In this document: in pieces, positions 25,850-34,780 of the stretch | Layout of the letters: each line of letters starts with the position of its first letter | Numbering within the stretch: the first letter of the stretch is position 1 | NCBI GenBank assembly: GCA_902771595.1 | Contig: CACXXH010000004.1 | Location: 18,329-82,328, forward strand | Direction: 5' to 3' | Origin: Fibrobacter succinogenes | GTDB taxonomy: Bacteria > Fibrobacterota > Fibrobacteria > Fibrobacterales > Fibrobacteraceae | Length of the DNA: 64,000 nucleotides | Translations under genes and position numbers: made by a program | Notes under the pieces: model-generated | Seen by the model: only the letters and a program-made list of their open reading frames with translations | Database searches by the model: none | What the model was told of the DNA's origin: nothing

Positions 25850-27979
25850 ATGAAAAGGACAATCATTACAACCGCCCTCGTGGCAGCATCAATTGCCTCA
25901 GCCGCAAACATTACCGTAGACCCGACTGCCACCGCGCAGAAGGTCATCGGGTTCGGTGCCGGCGCCGCCTACTACCAGAGCTGGATTGCCGCCATGAGTT
26001 CTTCGATGCTGAAGGACTTCTACGACACCGCTTTCACGGGACTCAACCTCTCGTTTCTCCGCATCGGCAACTGGAAACAGGATGACACTACGAGCATCGT
26101 CGCCGATGCCGCCATCATCAAGGCAGGCAGGGAGCGTCTCGGCAACCGCTTCAAAATCGAAATGTCCAGCTGGTCTGCCCCGGGCCGCCTCAAGCCGAGC
26201 GGCAGCGTAAACGGTAGCGTGAACGGTCAGAAAGTCAAGAGCCAGAATATGCTCAAGACCTCCAACAGCGACCCGTACGGAAAGTTCGTCTACAGCGAAT
26301 TCGCCCACTGGTGGAAGACATCCCTGCAGGCTTACGAGAAGATGGGCATTACCCCCGACTACATCAGCCTCCAGAACGAACCCGACATGGAAGCCGATTA
26401 CGAAGAGACTCTGTTCGACCCCAACGAAGGTGAAATTGCCGGCTACAAGCAGGCGCTCCAGGCCGTGCGCGATTCTATCAAGACGCTTGCCAACCCGCCG
26501 AAGATTATCGGCCCCGAACCGCTCGGCATCGGCTACAGCAACTTCGAAAAGTATGTGAAGGCTCTCGACAACAATAACCTCGACGGTTACGCCTACCACC
26601 TTTACCACGCCGGCGACGGAAACGACAATTCCGGTACGAACTACCTGAATCCCGAAAACTTCCGCAAGGCCATGACCAATATCGCGAAAAACTACGGGAG
26701 CGACACCAAGCCCATCATCATGACCGAGTTCTGCACCATGGAAAACGAGGTTCGCGAACAGGACATGCTGGGCCTCGCCCACATCATGCAGGTTGGCTTC
26801 ACGAGCGGAAAGCTGAACGCATACATCGCCTGGGAACTCTTCTGGGGCGAACCGAACGGGCAGCTCATCGGCGTGTGCCCGGGTAATGGCTGGAGCAGCT
26901 GTACCGAAGCAAAGCTCTACATCAACCCCGAATACCACGCCATGCGCCACTACTCCAAGTTCGTGAACCCGGGTTGGCGCGTGGTGAGCTCCACGGCTGA
27001 CGGTTCCAACGTGTATGCGGTCGCCTTCCGCAGCGCCGACTGCGACTCCATTACCGTCGTCGCCATCAACAAGGGTTCGGCACAGAACCTGAACCTCTCC
27101 GTGAACGGCTACGCCCCGATTTCCGCGGTGCAGTCCACCGAAAACGGCGCCAAGAGCAAGAGCATCACGGCTAGCGCCATCATCGACGCTCCGGCAAAAT
27201 CCATCACGACAGTCGTGTTCACCACGAGCAATACGGCTGCGCTCCAGTGCGAAGACTCCCCCATCGAAGATCCCTATATCGATCCGAGCAGCCAGATTGG
27301 TGATTCGCTCGTCATCGTGGACTACGCAAACGAATCGAGCGCCGGCACATGGAGCAGCGATGCGAGCCTCGGCAAGGTCACGTTCGAAACCACCCCGCTC
27401 GACGGCATTTCAAAATATGTAAAAGTCCCGCTCGCCGATTGCGCTCAGGATGAATGCGGCTACCAGCACGCCCTCTTCACCATTCCCGACGCGGCCGCCG
27501 TGAAGGACCCGCTCACCAAGTGCAAGGAACTCGTGTTCACCATGCGCAGCATCAATACCGACGACGCCTCCGTGAACATCGGCGGCGCAGGCGGCAGCAC
27601 CTGGAGCAACTATCAGTATGGCAACAACGCCCCCGCAGGCGCCTGGGACCAGGTCTCCGTACCGCTCGATAACGAAATCGACTCGACCGGCGCACCCTTC
27701 GGTTCTACGCAGCTCTCGTTCAACAGCGACAACGCGGGCATCTACATCGCAAAGATCGTGGCAACCGGCTGCGGCACACACGCCATCAAGGGAATGAACA
27801 CGAACTTCGCCGCAAACGACATGAATGCCGAAGCCAAGGTGTTCGACCTGAACGGCAACCTGCTCTGGAGCGGCATCAAGGGCCAGGCGTTCAACGCCGA
27901 CGGCACCATCCGCCTCGACCTGAACAAGGGCCTGTACATCGTGAAGACGAAGGCTTCTACCATGAAAGCGGTGAAATAA
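25850..27979 (+). CDS. Secreted glycoside hydrolase family 30 enzyme with binding and sorting-like domains
   Basis: 709 residues. Signal peptide MKRTIITTALVAASIASA, then a (beta/alpha)8 barrel. VIGFGAGAAYYQSW and SWSAPGRLKPSGS are family landmarks; the acid/base is Glu177 in SLQNEPDM and the nucleophile is Glu293 in IIMTEFCTME. A beta-domain follows to ~460, then a carbohydrate-binding-like sandwich (~490-640) and a basic C-terminal tail (LNKGLYIVKTKASTMKAVK) like those of Fibrobacter secreted glycanases. GH30 enzymes cut xylan, glucuronoxylan or beta-1,6-glucan; given the likely host, xylan is my guess. Start at 25850 fits the signal peptide; 27 upstream residues read through repeat DNA. Followed by an intrinsic terminator. 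Confidence 0.9.
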   Translation: MKRTIITTALVAASIASAANITVDPTATAQKVIGFGAGAAYYQSWIAAMSSSMLKDFYDTAFTGLNLSFLRIGNWKQDDTTSIVADAAIIKAGRERLGNRFKIEMSSWSAPGRLKPSGSVNGSVNGQKVKSQNMLKTSNSDPYGKFVYSEFAHWWKTSLQAYEKMGITPDYISLQNEPDMEADYEETLFDPNEGEIAGYKQALQAVRDSIKTLANPPKIIGPEPLGIGYSNFEKYVKALDNNNLDGYAYHLYHAGDGNDNSGTNYLNPENFRKAMTNIAKNYGSDTKPIIMTEFCTMENEVREQDMLGLAHIMQVGFTSGKLNAYIAWELFWGEPNGQLIGVCPGNGWSSCTEAKLYINPEYHAMRHYSKFVNPGWRVVSSTADGSNVYAVAFRSADCDSITVVAINKGSAQNLNLSVNGYAPISAVQSTENGAKSKSITASAIIDAPAKSITTVVFTTSNTAALQCEDSPIEDPYIDPSSQIGDSLVIVDYANESSAGTWSSDASLGKVTFETTPLDGISKYVKVPLADCAQDECGYQHALFTIPDAAAVKDPLTKCKELVFTMRSINTDDASVNIGGAGGSTWSNYQYGNNAPAGAWDQVSVPLDNEIDSTGAPFGSTQLSFNSDNAGIYIAKIVATGCGTHAIKGMNTNFAANDMNAEAKVFDLNGNLLWSGIKGQAFNADGTIRLDLNKGLYIVKTKASTMKAVK

Positions 27980-27984
27980 ATTGA

Positions 27985-28043
27985 TAATAGATGATGGATG
28001 ATGTGGATGTGAAATGACTAATTACACATCCAACACTACACAC
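27985..28043. repeat. Short GATGTG / CACATC repeat, locus 3
   Basis: Right after the GH30 stop: GATGATGG, GATGTGGATGTGAAATG, then ATTACACATCC and ACACTACACA. GGATGTG and CACATCC can pair around a short AT-rich loop. Same family as the elements near 18.2 and 25.75 kb; the terminator hairpin starts immediately afterwards. Confidence 0.55.
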
Positions 28044-28073
28044 AAAAAAAACGGCCTTGCGGCCGTTTTTTTT
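28044..28073. terminator. Bidirectional rho-independent terminator
   Basis: Perfect stem ACGGCC/GGCCGT with loop TTGC at 28051-28066, preceded by seven A and followed by seven T, so it works in both directions. It sits between the converging GH30 gene and the hypothetical gene at 28090. Confidence 0.88.
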
Positions 28074-28089
28074 CGTTCCAAAAGCAAAG

Positions 28090-28731
28090 CTATTCGCCTT
28101 CTTCGAGGGCTTCCTTGAATTCATCGACAATCGCGATGTATTCGTCAATCTTGTCTTCCTTGGAATCCAGGTACGAAAGAATCTGGTCCAGATGTTCCTT
28201 CTGGAACACGGCCTTGAGCTGGCGGCTCGCGTGGCCCTTGTAACCCCATTCCTTGAGGATTTCATCGGTCACGAGGAAGGAATCGTCCATCGAGACAAAA
28301 CGCATCGGGCCGTAGACCGCCCAGTTGTGTTCCATCTGCATGCATTCCGGTTCCTGCAGTTCGGGATTGGACATGAAGCGCTGGATGTGGCGGGTACGCA
28401 CGTCCTTAATCTTGTCGATGCGCATGTAACCCATAATCAGGTACTTGTTGCGCTTTTCGGAATCACTCAGGCCCTCATAGCGGGTCCCGAACAGAATGTA
28501 GCGGCTCTTCGCACGCACAATGGCATTGATGTTCTTTACGTTGCAGCAGCTCATCAGGCCGTAAGTGCTGGTTTCGTAGTTCGGTTCGTAGAAGAAACCC
28601 TTGCCGTTTTCGTTCAGCTGGTCACGCACCGGCATTTCGGACTGGTGACTGGTTTCCACGTAAAGCAGGCTACCGGCGGCATTGCCTCGGTAATCCTGCC
28701 AACCTTCGAGATTGATTTGTGTTTTCGGCAT
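28090..28731 (-). CDS. Hypothetical protein, possibly PUA-like fold
   Basis: 213 residues, soluble, no signal peptide, acidic C-terminus (EFKEALEEGE). The segment KYLIMGYMRIDKI resembles the core strand of PUA/EVE/ASCH-like domains, which bind modified bases in RNA or DNA, and two Cys (GLMSCCNVKN) precede it. That resemblance is weak and I do not recognise a family. Start at 28731 (MPKTQIN) preferred over a GTG five codons upstream. It is convergent with GH30 and followed by the shared terminator; murI lies upstream in the opposite sense of the repeats. Confidence 0.6.
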   Translation of the reverse strand: MPKTQINLEGWQDYRGNAAGSLLYVETSHQSEMPVRDQLNENGKGFFYEPNYETSTYGLMSCCNVKNINAIVRAKSRYILFGTRYEGLSDSEKRNKYLIMGYMRIDKIKDVRTRHIQRFMSNPELQEPECMQMEHNWAVYGPMRFVSMDDSFLVTDEILKEWGYKGHASRQLKAVFQKEHLDQILSYLDSKEDKIDEYIAIVDEFKEALEEGE

Positions 28732-28817
28732 ATTACATCTACTCACTATGATAAAAAAAACACAAGCGGACCTAAACAGGTTCGTCAGTTACAATCGCAA
28801 AATACATTTTTTATAAG

Positions 28818-29627
28818 TTACAGGACAACTGATTCGGCAGATATCCCATCAATTCCGAACAAAAAGGCGCCTTTTTCAAAGAATTTTGCAGTATCGGACG
28901 TCAAATAGGTCGTTTTTCCGCCCTTGGAGAGGCGAGCGTCCATCTCCGGGTGGCGCTTGAGGTAATCGAGCGTCTTGTTGGCCACGATATCGCCCTGGAA
29001 AACGAGCCGAACCTGCGGTGGCAGTGCGGCGCGTATCTCCGCCTCCAAAAGCGGGTAGTGCGTGCAGGCCAAGAGCACCGTATCGATCTGCGGGTCCTCG
29101 GCCAGGAGCGCGTCGACATCCTTCTTGACAAAGAAGGCCGCCCCCTCGGTACCGCGTTCCCCGTACTCCACCAGCGGGACCCACATGGGGCAGGCGTGCT
29201 GGGTAACCTTCAGTTCAGGGAAAAAGTTGTGAATTTCAATCCCGTAGCTGTTCGAAGACACCGTGCCCGAGGTCGCAAAAATCCCGATGTGCCCCGTCTT
29301 GCTGAAGCGTCCAATCTCTTCGGTCGTGGGCCTGATAATGCCGAGCACCCTCTTGTCCGGAAATTCATAAGGCAGCACGTCTTGCTGGATGCTCCGGAGA
29401 GCGCGCGCCGAAGCCGTATTGCAGGCGAGAATCACGAGCGGACATCCCCTGCCGAAAAGTTCGCGCACGGCCTGGAGGGTATAACGGTATATGGTCTCGA
29501 AACTCCTGGAACCATAGGGCGCACGCGCATTGTCGCCCAGATACAAGAAGTCGTAGCCGGGCAGGGCCTTCTTGAGGTTCTGCAATATGGTGAGTCCGCC
29601 GAACCCGGAATCGAAAACGCCTATCAT
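28818..29627 (-). CDS. murI: Glutamate racemase
   Basis: 269 residues. It supplies D-glutamate for peptidoglycan. The two catalytic Cys are in LACNTASARAL and LACTHYPLL; the N-terminal substrate loop is FDSGFGGLT and YLGDNARAPYG follows. Length standard. Its ATG overlaps the stop of the upstream helicase-acyltransferase ORF by four bases (ATGA), so it is translationally coupled to that unusual gene. Confidence 0.95.
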   Translation of the reverse strand: MIGVFDSGFGGLTILQNLKKALPGYDFLYLGDNARAPYGSRSFETIYRYTLQAVRELFGRGCPLVILACNTASARALRSIQQDVLPYEFPDKRVLGIIRPTTEEIGRFSKTGHIGIFATSGTVSSNSYGIEIHNFFPELKVTQHACPMWVPLVEYGERGTEGAAFFVKKDVDALLAEDPQIDTVLLACTHYPLLEAEIRAALPPQVRLVFQGDIVANKTLDYLKRHPEMDARLSKGGKTTYLTSDTAKFFEKGAFLFGIDGISAESVVL

Positions 29628-31786
29628 ACGGCGGCATCCATCCTGTCGCGGACAAGGTGCATCAAGTCCCTGCGCGGGTCAAGTTGACCGCGTTCGGCAA
29701 TCAGCGCCTTCACGTCTACAGGTTCAAGAATCTTCACCGTCACCTTGCATCGAGAGGAATCCTTGCGGTGTTCCCAAGTAAAACCGGAGCCCTTGATATA
29801 GACCGGGAGAATAGTAGCCTCGGTCTCCGCCGCAAGCCTGAACCCGCCGCTCTTGAACGGGACCATGTTTTCGTCCTTGCCACGGGTTCCTTCCGGGAAA
29901 ATAAACAGCCTCGGGGCGCGGCCCTTCGCCATCGCCTCGCGGATAAGTTTTGCGCCGCCGCCCTTTTCGCGGTTGATAAGCACGCAGCCAATCTTCTTCA
30001 TCCAGAATCCAAGGAACGGGATGAACCGCAGTTCGGCCTTCGCGATAAAACCGATGGTACGTTCAATAGCAAGGAAAATTATCGGGATGTCCGCATACGA
30101 ATTGTGGTTGCCCATCACGAACACAGGGCGCGTCCAATCGACACGACCAAGGATGGCCTGATCTTCGACTGAAAGATCAATCCGCAAAACCTTCATGCAG
30201 AACCGGGCAAAGCTTTGAATTTTCTTGTCCAGCCAGAGGTCGACTTCCTTGCGCCTGAAAATCAACATAAACGGCAGAATCAGCATATGTACGAACATGT
30301 ACGAAAGTACCAAGACGACAACGCGGATTTTGAACAAAATAATAGGCATATAGAAATCCTGCTGGTTTTTCGCGTTGCGGGGCAGGAACCTCGACCGCCT
30401 GTAATTGCGGAGACGGCCCTTCCAGTAACGCTGTTTACAATATAACAAAATCAGGTATGCCTCAGCCCGCGTGACCCCGACATAATAGAGCCGCCGTTCT
30501 TCATCCAGCTGCTTTTTCCGCTCTCGCCTGCGGCCGCCGCACTCCCCGGGGGTGAGCCCTTCGGCAAGCCCGGCATAAAAAACCACAGCGTACTGCAAGC
30601 CCTTCGATGCGTGCACCGTTTCCACGTGGATTCCGTCTTCGACCGTACCATCTTCCACCTCCTCGCCCGCCATCGGCAGTTCCGCATCGCGCAAGACTTG
30701 CTCGTAGTAGACGCGCTGGCGGTTGTACCGCACCAAGATGGCGAAATTTTTCCAGGCGAGGTCATAACTTTCGCGCAGTTCCTTTATCTTGCAGATAATC
30801 TTGAGCATTTCCTCGATGGGCGTTTCGGATACCCACACCTCGGGAGGGCGGTTCTCCCTGAAAATCGGGTTGCCTCCCGAGCCCTTCGGGTTCCCCGCCC
30901 GCAACACCTTGCGGAGCCTGAGCGGCTTGTTTTCGAAGATGTCATTGGCGAGGTGCAGAATGCTCGGCGTGGAACGGTAATTCCACTCCAGCCGGATAAG
31001 CGTACTCTGCTTAAAATCCTCGCAGAACCGGTTTATGTTCCCGATATCCGCACCACGGAACCCGTATATAGCCTGGTCATCGTCGCCGACTACAAACAAA
31101 CTATTCCTATCCCCCAGGAGCGCCTTCACCATGCGGTACTGCGACGGGTTTATATCCTGATATTCATCCACCAGGATTTCCGTCCACTGCCGCTGGAAAA
31201 ACGCACGGGCCTCTTCGTGATCTTCGAGCAGGTGTATCGCCTGAAATATCAAATCCTCGAACACGACCTGCCCGCTGTCGAGCACGGACTGCCGGAGTAT
31301 CCCGAGGCGAGACGCGAATTTCGATTGCAAGGTATCGTCGAAGAGGTTTTCGCGATTGAACTTCGCCCCGCGAACATGGAGCCGCGAAAGTTCTTCCATA
31401 AAATCGCGGTCCGCCGATTCCTGCGGCACGGGAGGTTTCTTGAACCCGACCATCTCGTAAGCGAACACATTCCCTATTTTCTGCTTGAGCATGTAGAGCG
31501 CAAGCGAATGAAACGTGCAAAGCCGCACGCCCGCTCCGGGGAACAGCGCCTGCACGCGCTCCCGCATTTCGGATGCGGCCGCCGCCGTGAACGTGAGCGC
31601 CAAGATGTTTTCGGGATTCACGCCCATGGCGATGCGGTACTGGATCCGCTTCGTAAGGACGGACGTCTTGCCCGAGCCCGCCCCCGCAAGGATAAGCAGT
31701 TGCGCCCCTTTTTGATGATCGTGTAAAACGGCTGCGCGCTGGTCTGCGTTCAGACCGCGCAAGATGCTCTCGGCATCCATAATCAA
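29624..31786 (-). CDS. UvrD/Rep-type helicase fused in frame to a PlsC-type acyltransferase
   Basis: 720 residues in one open frame. Residues 1-~455 are a compact superfamily-1 helicase: Walker A AGAGSGKT (34-41), DEYQD (207-211), GDDDQAIYGFRGAD, ETVHASKGLQ and YYVGVTRAEAYLIL. Residues 480-720 are a complete 1-acyl-glycerol-3-phosphate acyltransferase: hydrophobic N-terminus from MPIILFKIRV, His561-x4-Asp566 in NHNSYAD, and FPEGTRG (630-636). Met480 (ATG at 30349) is preceded by AGGA seven bases away, so the acyltransferase could also start on its own. Either a true fusion or a lost helicase stop codon. The helicase would act on DNA; the acyltransferase makes phosphatidate at the membrane. 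murI follows with ATGA overlap. Confidence 0.85.
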   Translation of the reverse strand: MIMDAESILRGLNADQRAAVLHDHQKGAQLLILAGAGSGKTSVLTKRIQYRIAMGVNPENILALTFTAAAASEMRERVQALFPGAGVRLCTFHSLALYMLKQKIGNVFAYEMVGFKKPPVPQESADRDFMEELSRLHVRGAKFNRENLFDDTLQSKFASRLGILRQSVLDSGQVVFEDLIFQAIHLLEDHEEARAFFQRQWTEILVDEYQDINPSQYRMVKALLGDRNSLFVVGDDDQAIYGFRGADIGNINRFCEDFKQSTLIRLEWNYRSTPSILHLANDIFENKPLRLRKVLRAGNPKGSGGNPIFRENRPPEVWVSETPIEEMLKIICKIKELRESYDLAWKNFAILVRYNRQRVYYEQVLRDAELPMAGEEVEDGTVEDGIHVETVHASKGLQYAVVFYAGLAEGLTPGECGGRRRERKKQLDEERRLYYVGVTRAEAYLILLYCKQRYWKGRLRNYRRSRFLPRNAKNQQDFYMPIILFKIRVVVLVLSYMFVHMLILPFMLIFRRKEVDLWLDKKIQSFARFCMKVLRIDLSVEDQAILGRVDWTRPVFVMGNHNSYADIPIIFLAIERTIGFIAKAELRFIPFLGFWMKKIGCVLINREKGGGAKLIREAMAKGRAPRLFIFPEGTRGKDENMVPFKSGGFRLAAETEATILPVYIKGSGFTWEHRKDSSRCKVTVKILEPVDVKALIAERGQLDPRRDLMHLVRDRMDAAV

Positions 31787-31843
31787 CCTCGATGGAATGG
31801 GGCGATTCTAGCTCCGCGCCCCGCTATCTAAAAAATCAGGTAC

Positions 31844-32845
31844 TTACCTGACAGCCTTAGCAGTCGACGACTTCCCTCCCAAGAGGAAGACGAACGCGCC
31901 AAACAAACTCAGAATCAAACTCACAAAATAAGCGAGCAGCTGGATTACTACCGATTCGAGGCTCGCCACGCCGGCACGGGCGAAGAGCGTCTGCGCCAAG
32001 AGTTCACGCGGGCCGAAACCGCCGATGGATATCGGGAGCGCGCTCACGATGGCGACCAGCGGGATGTAGTAGAAATACCAAGAAATAGAAAGCGTAACGC
32101 CCACCGCAATACCGCAGTAGAAATGCACGAAGATGCGGAGCGCCTGCGTTGCAAAAGAAAGGAGCGATATCTGGCACCAGAGCTTGAACGAACGGAAATG
32201 AGTAAAGCGTTCGAACATGTGCACGAGGCGCTCGCCAATGGACTGCGGCAAGAACCGCGACATGACGTTCGTGCAGAGGCGCCCGATGCGGCGGCTGCAG
32301 AGGCCCGCGAACAACGCGCAGAAGCCGAGGAAAATCCAGATAGACGGCCAGATGAAGGAACGCTGCGTCTCGTCGTGCACAAAGAACAAGGCACCCATCG
32401 CGAGGGCAAACAAAGTAACAAAGAACAAACCGTACAGGCGATCGAAGAACGTCGCGGTGAGGCCCGCGCCCACGGTATCTTGCCCGCCCTGCATGCGGAT
32501 GTCGTAGACCTTCTTCACGTCGCCGCCCACGTTACCCGGCATGAAGTTGTTGAAGAACAGACCCACGTAGTAAAGCTTGAGCAGATGCCCGTAGCTCAGG
32601 TGGACGCCCTGCCGTTCGAGCAAAAGTTTCCACTGCAGACACGCCGTGAAATTCGACGCGGCAAGGCACACCAGCGCAAACGTAAACGGGAGGATGCCCT
32701 CCACAGAGAACAGCCTGTACAAATCGCTGATATCCCAATCCGGAGCGCTCACGATATTCCTGTACACGAAAAACGCCGGGACAATGGTCACCAGGAGTTT
32801 AGCCAGGAACACAAGCGAAGACTTCAGTTTGGGATGGAGCGACAT
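31844..32845 (-). CDS. UPF0104/lysylphosphatidylglycerol-synthase-TM-type membrane protein
   Basis: 333 residues, seven or eight membrane helices. The segment YYVGLFFNNFMPGNVGGDVKKVYD is the conserved signature of this family, relatives of which act as lipid or lipid-linked sugar translocases next to glycosyltransferases. A paralogue with the same signature is at 48638. It is followed upstream (7-base gap) by a methyltransferase on the same strand, so the two are co-transcribed. Substrate unknown. Confidence 0.82.
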   Translation of the reverse strand: MSLHPKLKSSLVFLAKLLVTIVPAFFVYRNIVSAPDWDISDLYRLFSVEGILPFTFALVCLAASNFTACLQWKLLLERQGVHLSYGHLLKLYYVGLFFNNFMPGNVGGDVKKVYDIRMQGGQDTVGAGLTATFFDRLYGLFFVTLFALAMGALFFVHDETQRSFIWPSIWIFLGFCALFAGLCSRRIGRLCTNVMSRFLPQSIGERLVHMFERFTHFRSFKLWCQISLLSFATQALRIFVHFYCGIAVGVTLSISWYFYYIPLVAIVSALPISIGGFGPRELLAQTLFARAGVASLESVVIQLLAYFVSLILSLFGAFVFLLGGKSSTAKAVR

Positions 32846-32852
32846 ATGAATA

Positions 32853-33632
32853 CTAGGGCTTGCGTCCGATGACGCCGATAGAGAGCTGCGTATAGTGCAT
32901 TACAGGAACAGAGACCAGCGCATCGAGCAAAGCGTCCTTCGCCTTCTGGTACATGGTCCCGTTCAAGGGATACTTCGGGAGTTCGACACCCAGCTTGAAG
33001 CCGAGTTCTCGCAACATGCGGTAGAACAGGTTCGGGCGCATCCAGTCGCCGTAGGCGTATTCGCACTTGAATCCGGCATCGACCATCAGCTTCTTCAGCT
33101 GTCCCATGGTGAACTGCTTTTCCCATCCGGCAAACCACTTGTCCATCGCGATAAGGATATGCTTGATGATCGTGTAAGGGTGCACCGTCTGCGGCACATC
33201 GCAAAGGCAGCAACCGCCATGCTTCAAGATGCGGTAGTTTTCCTGAATGAGCGGAAGCGAGTTCTTGAAATGTTCAGCAAGTCCCTGGTGGAAAACGAGA
33301 TCGAAAGTGCAATCGGGGAAAGGCGCCTTGAAGGCGTCACCGCGCACCAGCTTCAGGTTTTCGTAAAGGTTTTCGCGGGCTCGAAGGCCGTCTACAATCT
33401 TGAGGCTATTTTCAGCAAAATCGAGCACGTAGACTTCGGCACCCAAGCGCGCAAGTTCAGCACTGTCGCGACCCGTACCGGCACCCACTTCGAGCACCTT
33501 GAGCCCCTCGAGTTTAAAATTTTTTTTGATGGCGTTCAGCACGGACGGCGAAGACGGATAAACCTTCCCCATGTCATTTTTCCGCTGCCAAAAACGGTTC
33601 CATACAGATTGATCTGGTTCTTTAATTGACAT
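32853..33632 (-). CDS. Class I SAM-dependent methyltransferase
   Basis: 259 residues. SAM motif I is LEVGAGTGRDSAELARLG (residues ~41-58), followed by the acidic VLDFAEN and a mid-domain HQGLAEHFKN (motif IV region). The C-terminal half has aromatic helices (WFAGWEKQF) suggesting a hydrophobic or lipid-linked substrate. Start at 33632 (MSIKEPDQS) chosen because the next 14 upstream residues are hydrophobic and not family-like. Operon with the flippase-like gene downstream suggests modification of an envelope lipid or sugar (inference). Confidence 0.82.
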   Translation of the reverse strand: MSIKEPDQSVWNRFWQRKNDMGKVYPSSPSVLNAIKKNFKLEGLKVLEVGAGTGRDSAELARLGAEVYVLDFAENSLKIVDGLRARENLYENLKLVRGDAFKAPFPDCTFDLVFHQGLAEHFKNSLPLIQENYRILKHGGCCLCDVPQTVHPYTIIKHILIAMDKWFAGWEKQFTMGQLKKLMVDAGFKCEYAYGDWMRPNLFYRMLRELGFKLGVELPKYPLNGTMYQKAKDALLDALVSVPVMHYTQLSIGVIGRKP

Positions 33633-33756
33633 AACGGGCAAAATATACGAAAAAAGCGTAATACAATACCACAAAAAACGAAAAAGAGGGAGCGCAAAAC
33701 CCGCTCACGACGATTTTCATCTCCGGGCCCACGACTTTCTATTTACAAAATTCGTG

Positions 33757-33783
33757 ACATTTGTTACATTTTGTAACAAATGT
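33757..33783. promoter_or_regulatory. Perfect 12+12 bp dyad, candidate enhancer/operator
   Basis: ACATTTGTTACA and its exact reverse complement flank a TTT spacer. The centre (33770) is about 140 bases upstream of the start predicted from the sigma-54 promoter at 33885, the normal distance for an activator site. It also lies about 125 bases from the start of the divergent methyltransferase gene. Confidence 0.6.
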
Positions 33784-33884
33784 AGAGCTTTTCAGCCGTT
33801 TTATGACAATTTTCAACAGGAAAAGACCTCCAGAACCCCTTAAAAAAGCGCATTTTACAGAATTCGTCTAAAAATTTACACTTT

Positions 33885-33899
33885 TGGCACGTTACTTGC
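33885..33899 (+). promoter_or_regulatory. Sigma-54 (-24/-12) promoter
   Basis: TGGCAC, five bases, then TTGC(T): an exact fit to the sigma-54 consensus, with GG and GC ten bases apart. Predicted start of transcription is near 33911, 27 bases before the ATG of the sigma factor gene at 33938. No sigma-70 box of similar quality is visible in the same gap. Confidence 0.75.
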
Positions 33900-33937
33900 T
33901 AATAAAAAAAGCGATATTTAAGGTGCAAGGAAATAAA

Positions 33938-34750
33938 ATGCATATAGATTCCACCGATACTACACTCAAACGTTACCTCGAAGACATTAGAAGGACCGCC
34001 CCCCTTTCCCGTGAAGAAGAGCAGATCCTATTCCAGAAAGCGAAAGAAGGTGACAAGATTGCACGCAAGAAGCTGATTTCCGCGAACATGCGCTTCGTTT
34101 TGAAAGTCGCCATCCAGTACCGCGGCTGCCCGATTCCGCTCCCGGACCTGGTGAGCGAAGGCGCCATGGGCCTCGTTCGTGCCATCGAATCCTTCGAACA
34201 CACCCGCGGCCTCAAGTTCATCAGTTATGGCGTGTGGTGGATCAAGGCTTACATTACCCGCGCCATCAACGAACAGGGCAACCTTATCCGCCTGCCGGCA
34301 AACCAGCACCTCCGCGTGCGCAAGGCTTTGCACGAACAGTCCCGCGGTAAGGAAATCAACGAAGAAATCCGCGAGCTCATCCAGATTGGCCAGCGCGGCG
34401 TTTCCTTCGACAGCCCCTTGAAGGCAGACTCCAAGGCGACCTACGCCGAAGTGTTGCCCGATACCGGCGCCACGAACCCGGAAGCCGATTCCGAAATCCA
34501 GAGCGTCGAAGTGCTCGCACGCGACTTGATGGAACAGCTCCCCGAACGCGAAGCGAAGGTCATCACCGGCATCTTCGGTATCAACCAGGAAGCACCGCAG
34601 ACGTTGCGCGAAGTCGGCGAGTCCATGAACATCTCGCACGAACGCGTCCGCCAGCTGCGTGACCAGGCCCTCCGCCGTATCCGCAAGTACAACAGCAAGG
34701 AATTCCTCCAAGAGAAGAAGGACGCTTTCTTGGCTGCCATTAACAAGTAA
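33938..34750 (+). CDS. RNA polymerase sigma-70 family factor (RpoD/RpoS-like, short form)
   Basis: 270 residues. Region 1.2 (DTTLKRYLEDIRRTAPLSREEE), region 2 with NMRFVLKVA, LPDLVSEGAMGLVRAIESF and KFISYGVWWIKAYITRAI (core and -10 recognition), a shortened region 3, and region 4 with LPEREAKVITGIFGI and the helix-turn-helix ending HERVRQLRDQALRRI. No region 1.1, as in the Bacteroides-type primary sigma, so it could be the primary factor or a group 2 factor. Start at 33938 is fixed by AAGGA seven bases before it. The sigma-54 promoter suggests regulated expression, which favours an alternative role. A terminator follows. Confidence 0.9.
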   Translation: MHIDSTDTTLKRYLEDIRRTAPLSREEEQILFQKAKEGDKIARKKLISANMRFVLKVAIQYRGCPIPLPDLVSEGAMGLVRAIESFEHTRGLKFISYGVWWIKAYITRAINEQGNLIRLPANQHLRVRKALHEQSRGKEINEEIRELIQIGQRGVSFDSPLKADSKATYAEVLPDTGATNPEADSEIQSVEVLARDLMEQLPEREAKVITGIFGINQEAPQTLREVGESMNISHERVRQLRDQALRRIRKYNSKEFLQEKKDAFLAAINK

Positions 34751-34780
34751 AAGCGCGACGATAATTTGTTCTAAATTTCA

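Larger units (their letters stand above)
33633..33937. other. 305-base divergent control region
   Basis: Gap between the methyltransferase (-) and the sigma factor (+). It contains the dyad (33757-33783), the sigma-54 promoter (33885-33899), and an AT-rich stretch near the methyltransferase start. I see no RNA gene or open frame of note in it. Confidence 0.6.
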
